Virus record (IMG/VR): IMGVR_UViG_3300037189_007653
Span: 1-22,900 of that record
Reading direction: 5' to 3' (one strand)
DNA length: 22,900 nt
Origin: a virus
The notes under the pieces are model-generated. The model was not told the DNA's origin and ran no database searches. It worked only from the letters and a program-made list of their open reading frames with translations. A program made the translations under genes and the position numbers. Positions 19,272 to 22,900 of this stretch are shown here, piece after piece (the first letter of the stretch is position 1; every line of letters starts with the position of its first letter).

Positions 19272-20114
19272 TTATCTAAAACTCTCAGGAGGCAGAGTCA
19301 TCCCTGGTAAGTTAGGTTGGAAGTTCTCTACACGAGATTCACCCTTGCCTTTAGCAGTAGCTAAACCAAAGGTAGCTGGGTTTTGAACAAGAGTACTTTC
19401 GTCGGTTCCTTTTTGCGTTAGCCCTCTTGCCTTCTCTGCAGCAAATAAGCGCCTTGCAAAAGTTCTTCCGCCTTGTGAGAAAGTCTCAGGGTCTATCTGT
19501 GTCGTGTCAGATTCATCCCAATAGCGATGTCGGTCGTCTAATGCGCTTTGAATAGTGTTGTGTGCTGTGTCCCAATCATACTGGTTTCCTGTGTTTTGAA
19601 TCTCAGGACCATTAGATAACCCAGCCCTAATCAAACGATTAACTAAAGGTCGGCTATGCGAAGAAAGATTATCTGAGTGTTGAACGTTCTGTCCCCATCG
19701 ACTTTGCGACTCATTGTTTGCAGCTTCTAACAAAGAAGGGACTGTGTGCGTTACGTCTTTAGTAGACGCCATCAGCTCTACTTTAGGTGGTTGGCGAGTG
19801 TCTTCAAATAGAACACCCTGCCTAACTGCGCTTCTATTACCGTACTGGTCTGTTTCGTAGATGGTGTTGCCGTCTTCATCTCTTACTCTTGGGAACGCAC
19901 TATCATTGTTTGTAACATCACCACTGTAGTACTCGGCCTCTTTATGCAGTCTATCAAGGTCTTTAAAATGCCCTTTAGGGCCTTCTACTTTAATAAGAGC
20001 TCCTGACTGGGTACCGACTACATTTTCTCCAGTGCCATGAAAAATCGTAAAAGAGTTATTGCCTGGGTCATTGAGATAAGTTCCATTTACGAACTCTCTT
20101 TTGCTTCTACCCAC
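19272..20114 (-). CDS. Hypothetical virion-region protein with C-terminal LPGMT motif, 280 aa
   Basis: A soluble, polar protein of mixed composition, unlike its low-complexity neighbours. The N-terminus has REFVNGTYLNDPGNNSFTIF; the middle has helical parts (SLLEAANNESQSRWG, RPLVNRLIRAGLSNG, YDWDTAHNTIQSALDDRHRY). Near the end are GRTFARRLFAAEKARGL and NPATFGLATAKGKG, then FQPNLPGMTLPPESFR. The QPNLPGMT end recurs as QPALPGMT in the 142-aa basic protein. No catalytic motif recognised. It starts one base after the previous gene. A head or assembly role is inferred only from context. Confidence 0.82.
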   Translation of the reverse strand: MGRSKREFVNGTYLNDPGNNSFTIFHGTGENVVGTQSGALIKVEGPKGHFKDLDRLHKEAEYYSGDVTNNDSAFPRVRDEDGNTIYETDQYGNRSAVRQGVLFEDTRQPPKVELMASTKDVTHTVPSLLEAANNESQSRWGQNVQHSDNLSSHSRPLVNRLIRAGLSNGPEIQNTGNQYDWDTAHNTIQSALDDRHRYWDESDTTQIDPETFSQGGRTFARRLFAAEKARGLTQKGTDESTLVQNPATFGLATAKGKGESRVENFQPNLPGMTLPPESFR

Positions 20115-20612
20115 CTAGACCTCCAAGTAAAAAGGTAACTCCATCTGGACTGCTTCGCCCGATAGGACCTGAAGGACAAAGTCTTTGCCTTGTCGCAAAA
20201 GGTCTAGGTCTAGAGTATCTGATTTCTTGCTGTTAAAAAGGCTAGACATCTCACGGATATTTCTGATACTAGAGAACCAGTTCTCCTTATTAAGCACAGC
20301 ATCGTGCGGAAGCTGACCAAGAAGAGGAGCTAGCTTATTTTGGATGCGGATGCTATGTGCGGAGAGGTCGGCAGAGCCTACAGGAAGTTCACCATATGTA
20401 TTAAGGGAGTGAAGCCCCAAGACGCCCAACATCGCGGGAACATAGTGCCGTGACTCTTTAGTTGCATAGAGCATCATTAGAACGCCTGGTTGGTTCTTGG
20501 TAGGAACCGTATAGTTGCACCATACGCCAGCAGAACCACCTAGTTTGGTAGTTCCAGTCTCAAGCAAGAAGTTATGAGTGCCGTAGCTGAGGGTATGTCG
20601 TAATGTTGTCAT
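20115..20612 (-). CDS. Hypothetical protein, 165 aa
   Basis: The first 75 residues look like a beta-rich domain (MTTLRHTLSYGTHNFLLETG, GGSAGVWCNYTVPT, GVLMMLYATKESRHYVPAML); the rest is helical (DLSAHSIRIQNKLAPLLGQL, DLDLLRQGKDFVLQVLSG). AGGGTTCAGGT precedes the ATG. A palindrome and a possible promoter lie in the 36 bases upstream, so this may head a transcript covering the disordered-protein cluster. I do not recognise the family. Confidence 0.8.
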   Translation of the reverse strand: MTTLRHTLSYGTHNFLLETGTTKLGGSAGVWCNYTVPTKNQPGVLMMLYATKESRHYVPAMLGVLGLHSLNTYGELPVGSADLSAHSIRIQNKLAPLLGQLPHDAVLNKENWFSSIRNIREMSSLFNSKKSDTLDLDLLRQGKDFVLQVLSGEAVQMELPFYLEV

Positions 20613-20620
20613 ACCTGAAC

Positions 20621-20647
20621 CCTATACTACCCGTGGGTAGCGGTCAA
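20621..20647 (-). promoter_or_regulatory. Possible promoter with palindromic operator in its spacer
   Basis: On the minus strand TTGACC (20642-20647), 15 bases, TATAGG (20621-20626). The spacer is almost filled by the palindrome CTACCCGTGGGTAG (20627-20640). The spacing is short and the start point would be almost at the ATG, so the promoter is doubtful; the palindrome itself is exact. Confidence 0.3.
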
Positions 20648-20648
20648 T

Positions 20649-20915
20649 TTACTTAGAGACGCCGCTTCCAGCACAGTTAGTGCAAGATGCACCTATGTGA
20701 GTTCCGCCTACGCCTAGCTTCAATCCGATACCGTACTTGTTGTAGTGGGACTCGGTGTTGCGTTGGTTCATAGGAACAAGGTCAGTCGCGCCATGCCCGT
20801 TACAGGTCTTACAGGTTGTGCGTGGTGCTGGACCTGATTCTGTTGGAGCAGCAGCAGCCTCTGGCTTTGCGGCAGCCTTCTTACGTGACTTCTTTGGTGC
20901 GCTTTCTTCTGCCAT
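20649..20915 (-). CDS. DnaJ-like CxxCxGxG zinc-finger protein, 88 aa
   Basis: After a disordered Lys/Ala-rich N-terminus (SRKKAAAKPEAAAAPTES), Cys35/Cys38 (CKTCNGHG) and Cys78/Cys81 (CTNCAGSG) form the paired CxxCxGxG motif of the DnaJ zinc centre. About 40 residues lie between them, and there is no J domain. In DnaJ this region binds unfolded protein; phage mini-versions are common and uncharacterised. AAGGAGC precedes the ATG; TAATG overlap with the preceding gene. The nearby hsp20 raises the possibility of a protein-folding pair, which is inference. Confidence 0.87.
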   Translation of the reverse strand: MAEESAPKKSRKKAAAKPEAAAAPTESGPAPRTTCKTCNGHGATDLVPMNQRNTESHYNKYGIGLKLGVGGTHIGASCTNCAGSGVSK

Positions 20916-21142
20916 TACTGCTCCTTTGTTTTTTCTTTCTTATACTCTTGAAAGGCTACTATAAGTCTAGCGCTAAGCTTATCGGCAGTCTCGTTATGCT
21001 TCTCCGCGAAGTGATGTAACCAGTCGCTTGCCGAAAATTTGGTTGAAGCACACCCATTATTGATGTCAGACCAACAGACCTTGCCAAACTCAGCTTGTGG
21101 TCCTAGGTCGTCTATCTGGTCGATGAGCCATGCGGTAAACAT
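20915..21142 (-). CDS. YozE/SAM-like small protein, 75 aa
   Basis: FTAWLIDQIDDLGPQAEFGK, then WSDINNG, FSASDWLHHFAEKHNE and LIVAFQEYKKEK resemble the four-helix YozE_SAM_like arrangement (short domain beginning with FxxWL and ending with an aromatic F..aw..Y helix). The match is from memory and weak. No clear Shine-Dalgarno precedes the ATG. The 75 bases upstream contain AT-rich -10-like strings (TATACG, TGTATCT) but no convincing promoter. Confidence 0.72.
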   Translation of the reverse strand: MFTAWLIDQIDDLGPQAEFGKVCWSDINNGCASTKFSASDWLHHFAEKHNETADKLSARLIVAFQEYKKEKTKEQ

Positions 21143-21217
21143 TGGTCAAGTATGGCAAGAAATTTTTAGATACACCGTATAAAAGGGGCAGTTTAAAGTC
21201 GTGCCCAGGACAGGGTG

Positions 21218-21721
21218 TTACTTGATTTTGATGGTCTTTGGTTTGAGCTCTTCTGGAAGCTGACGCTCTACGGTGATGGTGAGTAGACCATCCTTCATAG
21301 TTGCGCCTGTTACCTCCATATACTCCCCGAGGAAGAACTTCTGTGACCATTGACGCTCGGCAATGCCTTGGTGAATCATGGTCTTGTTCTCTGTCTCGGT
21401 CTCCTTGCTGGAGACAGTGAGCTGGTCTTTCTCAAGGACGATGTCGATATCTTCCTTGGTGTAGCCTGCCACTGCCAGTTCTACCGTGTACTCAGTATCA
21501 CTGACCTTAATGATGTTATACGGTGGGAAGGAGGTCGGCTTCTTTACGTTAGTAAGAGCCTGCCAACGAGATAGTTGGTCTTGGAAGCCCAGAAAGAACA
21601 TATCGTTAAATAACGACGGTAGTGTTATCTGGGTGAAGGTAGTTGGTTCTTGTTTAGCTTTTTTTAAGAAAGGTTCCTGATGCCAGTCGTGCGGGGAACC
21701 TTGAGGGTAGCCTGATGCCAT
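21218..21721 (-). CDS. hsp20: Small heat-shock protein (Hsp20/alpha-crystallin family)
   Basis: 167 residues. An ATP-independent holdase that keeps unfolding proteins soluble. The alpha-crystallin domain runs from about 65 to 153 (FPPYNIIKVSDTEYTVELAV, AGYTKEDIDIVLEKDQLTV), with the signature MKDGLLTITV and a C-terminal IKI motif (164-166) used for oligomer assembly. The N-terminal arm of about 60 residues is polar and Phe-rich. AAGGAG precedes the ATG and can be enclosed in a leader hairpin (21724-21744). Hsp20 genes are known in cyanophages and other T4-like phages, where a scaffolding or protection role has been proposed. Confidence 0.95.
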   Translation of the reverse strand: MASGYPQGSPHDWHQEPFLKKAKQEPTTFTQITLPSLFNDMFFLGFQDQLSRWQALTNVKKPTSFPPYNIIKVSDTEYTVELAVAGYTKEDIDIVLEKDQLTVSSKETETENKTMIHQGIAERQWSQKFFLGEYMEVTGATMKDGLLTITVERQLPEELKPKTIKIK

Positions 21722-21723
21722 AA

Positions 21724-21776
21724 TATATCTCCTTAGACGATATAAGTTAATTGAGACCCATTCGGCGTCTCGTCTA
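21724..21776 (-). promoter_or_regulatory. Structured leader of hsp20, possible RNA thermometer
   Basis: In the transcript UAUAUC (21739-21744) can pair with GAUAUA (21724-21729), placing the ribosome site AAGGAG in a 9-base loop and stem edge. Further upstream GAGAC/GUCUC (21753-21757 with 21767-21771) forms a hairpin, and UAGACG (21771-21776) can pair alternatively with CGUCUA (21734-21739). Weak A-U stems over the ribosome site are the hallmark of thermosensors. Confidence 0.4.
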
Positions 21777-21787
21777 TAAGTATATAC

Positions 21788-22282
21788 CTAGAAACCGTAT
21801 TTTTGGCACTCTTCGTCTAATTCGTACCAAGGCTTACCCCAACTGAACCCAGCCGCCTCTACCGATGTAAAACCCTCCTTGAGGAGTTGGTGCACACCGA
21901 GCATCTTCATTCTCTTTTTAAGGATGGCGTTTTCCTTGTTCTCCTCGGCAATCATGCCTCCATAGAGGATATAGAAGATTCCTTCCGCCTCCCACGGCGT
22001 AGGGTACTTCTTAGCAATCGCCTTGATGTTCTTCAGGACGTTTTCATCAATTTCCGCAGTCGTAGCCTCAAAGATAGAGACGAAGTCGTCATAGACCACA
22101 TCACCCAGGAACAAGGCGAACTTCTTGAGCTTCTTGAAGTACCACTCGTCTTTCGGGTACTGAGGCCAATCCGCCACACTCACATGCACAGCCCAGTCAT
22201 CAAAGCGTCCCGTAGCGAAATGAATCTCACCGCGAGAGAACTTAACCAGCAACCGCGCATTCTTCACACCGAACGGTACCAT
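21788..22282 (-). CDS. DUF7004-like conserved phage protein, 164 aa
   Basis: I chose ATG 22282 (MVPFGVKNARLLVKFSRGEI) because it begins seven bases after the preceding gene ends; the frame stays open upstream only by overlapping that gene. Recognisable blocks are FATGRFDDWAVHV, YFKKLKKFALFLGDVVYDDF, ILYGGMIAEENKENAILKKR and LGVHQLLKEGFTSVEAAGFS, ending in CQKYGF. I recall this architecture from a family in large aquatic phages (DUF7004, from memory). Function unknown. The ribosome site is poor, which implies coupling to the upstream gene. Confidence 0.82.
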   Translation of the reverse strand: MVPFGVKNARLLVKFSRGEIHFATGRFDDWAVHVSVADWPQYPKDEWYFKKLKKFALFLGDVVYDDFVSIFEATTAEIDENVLKNIKAIAKKYPTPWEAEGIFYILYGGMIAEENKENAILKKRMKMLGVHQLLKEGFTSVEAAGFSWGKPWYELDEECQKYGF

Positions 22283-22289
22283 AAAAAGG

Positions 22290-22517
22290 CTACTGTCTAG
22301 TAATCTCCTTATGAATTTTATTAACCTCGTCCAAAGAAGCCTCATCGACGATAGTTCTAATCGAGATGCCACCATGGCTTATCTTTGCCATCTTAAGCGC
22401 CTCCTTAACCCCTTTTCTAGCAACACTAGCAAACTTGTCTAGTTGGTCAGGATTAATCTCTTTATCCGTTAGCCCGACAATCTCGACCTCTAACGTTATC
22501 TTCTGGTACTTTCTCAT
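22290..22517 (-). CDS. Small hypothetical protein, first gene of the leftward unit, 75 aa
   Basis: Alternating pattern: an initial strand (KYQKITLEVEIVGL), a helix (NPDQLDKFASVARKGVKEALKMAK), a short strand (GGISIRTIV) and a helix (LDEVNKIHKEITR), a small beta-alpha-beta-alpha unit. AAAGGG lies about 11 bases upstream of ATG. No family recognised. It stands next to the control region with phased repeats and may be the first gene transcribed leftward. Confidence 0.75.
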   Translation of the reverse strand: MRKYQKITLEVEIVGLTDKEINPDQLDKFASVARKGVKEALKMAKISHGGISIRTIVDEASLDEVNKIHKEITRQ

Positions 22518-22587
22518 AACCGCATCATACCCTTTCGGCTACTGCCTGCCAATTCACCCTCTACCTATGGGGATTACCTGGCCCCTT

Positions 22588-22678
22588 TCCTGAGAACTGG
22601 CTGAGTTAACCCTGGGGGGTGGCTGAGAGGGGGCTGAGTAGAGCCGTTCACCTGCTGTTCATCTACGATTCATCTCTT
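22588..22678. repeat. Two adjacent arrays of 11-base-spaced repeats (putative protein-binding iterons)
   Basis: CTGRG occurs at 22590, 22601, 22612, 22623 and 22634, exactly 11 bases apart (CTGAG four times, CTGGG once). It is followed by a second set, (G/A)TTCAYCT, at 22646, 22657 and 22668, again 11 bases apart. Helical phasing points to a protein bound along one face of DNA. Confidence 0.7.
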
Positions 22679-22708
22679 ATTAACCGTCAGTTTGCTCCTA
22701 GTTAATTT
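22677..22708. promoter_or_regulatory. Putative bidirectional promoter in the divergent control region
   Basis: Plus strand: TTAACC (22680-22685), 17 bases, TAATTT (22703-22708). Minus strand: TTAACT (22700-22705), 17 bases, TAATAA (22677-22682). Both arise from an inverted repeat ATTAAC...GTTAAT. The rest of 22518-22767 holds only the phased repeats and no gene that I can support. Confidence 0.35.
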
Positions 22709-22767
22709 AATGCCCTAGATTACTCCTTGTAAGCGCCGAACGAGCGGTTACAGATTAGGAACACAGA

Positions 22768-22900
22768 ATGTCACAGGAACGCATACACACGAACAACACC
22801 TACGACGTTGCACAACTAGCGGGCGTAGAAATGACTATCCGCCCACTCACCGCAGAAGGTGAGCACTATATCGCATTTAGCGCACATAAGTACCTTGCTG
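22768..22900 (+). CDS. Start of a rightward gene, unknown product, cut by window edge
   Basis: ATG at 22768 with AGGA eight bases upstream opens a frame to the window end (44 codons). It reads MSQERIHTNNTYDVAQLAGV, then EMTIRPLTAEGEHYIAFSAH. Divergent from everything to its left except the whiB island. Too short to assign; it may begin an early or middle gene block on the other strand. Confidence 0.7.
   Translation, partial: MSQERIHTNNTYDVAQLAGVEMTIRPLTAEGEHYIAFSAHKYLA

Noticed and set aside
21090-21350. Minus-strand frame spanning the end of hsp20 and the next gene
   Set aside because: It overlaps two better-supported genes and has no recognisable content.
22518-22767. tRNA or small RNA gene in the large intergenic region
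   Set aside because: No cloverleaf or strong terminator-flanked hairpin was seen; the region is better explained by repeats and promoters.

Overview
The window looks like the late (virion, lysis and packaging) region of a tailed bacteriophage (Caudoviricetes) that infects an actinobacterium, probably a freshwater one of moderate GC content. The phage call rests on the large terminase subunit at the left edge, a repetitive tail fibre, other tail-surface proteins, a CHAP/peptidoglycan-binding endolysin with small membrane proteins beside it, and tightly packed genes joined by TAATG and ATGA overlaps. The actinobacterial host is inferred from a WhiB-type iron-sulfur regulator, a small Zn protein of the 'LTAxDRCDxC...FCGHHA' type (DUF7455-like), and an actinobacterial-style secreted SLT transglycosylase. 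Other genes (small heat-shock protein, DUF6321-like, DUF7004-like, a Cys-rich 'SCPEL' protein) belong to families I associate with aquatic phages. No integrase, tRNA, CRISPR array or insertion sequence was seen.

Layout, in the direction of transcription (nearly everything is on the minus strand, read right to left). 22.8-22.5 kb: a divergent control region with two helically phased repeat arrays and a putative bidirectional promoter; a partial plus-strand gene leaves to the right. 22.5-20.1 kb: small conserved genes including hsp20 with a potentially structured leader. 20.1-14.8 kb: a compact run of disordered Pro/Thr/Ala-rich proteins and very small Lys-rich proteins, with an HNH-type protein and Cys-rich microproteins. 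14.8-10.6 kb: a large exported PA14/coiled-coil protein that seems to start at ATA, two small membrane proteins and the endolysin. 10.6-9.8 kb: four small overlapping genes, three of them very short, one of those a zinc-finger microprotein. 9.7-4.8 kb: tail fibre, a tail protein with a 24-cysteine insertion, two small proteins, and a repeat-containing virion protein with its own promoter and terminator. 4.75-3.98 kb: a plus-strand island carrying a secreted transglycosylase and WhiB. 3.76-1 kb: membrane proteins, small Zn proteins, a KTSC-like protein, and terL, which is preceded by a terminator-like hairpin.

How the parts may work together: the endolysin, several candidate holins and the exported coiled-coil protein form a plausible lysis and envelope module. 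The fibre, Cys-rich tail protein and repeat protein are probably receptor-facing virion parts. The WhiB/transglycosylase pair looks like a separately regulated cargo (moron) cassette acting on the host. Nine encoded proteins, WhiB included, carry Cys/His metal-binding patterns, and there are about eight very small basic proteins, five of them under 65 aa and missed by a common length cutoff. Family assignments are from memory of sequence motifs; no search was run.
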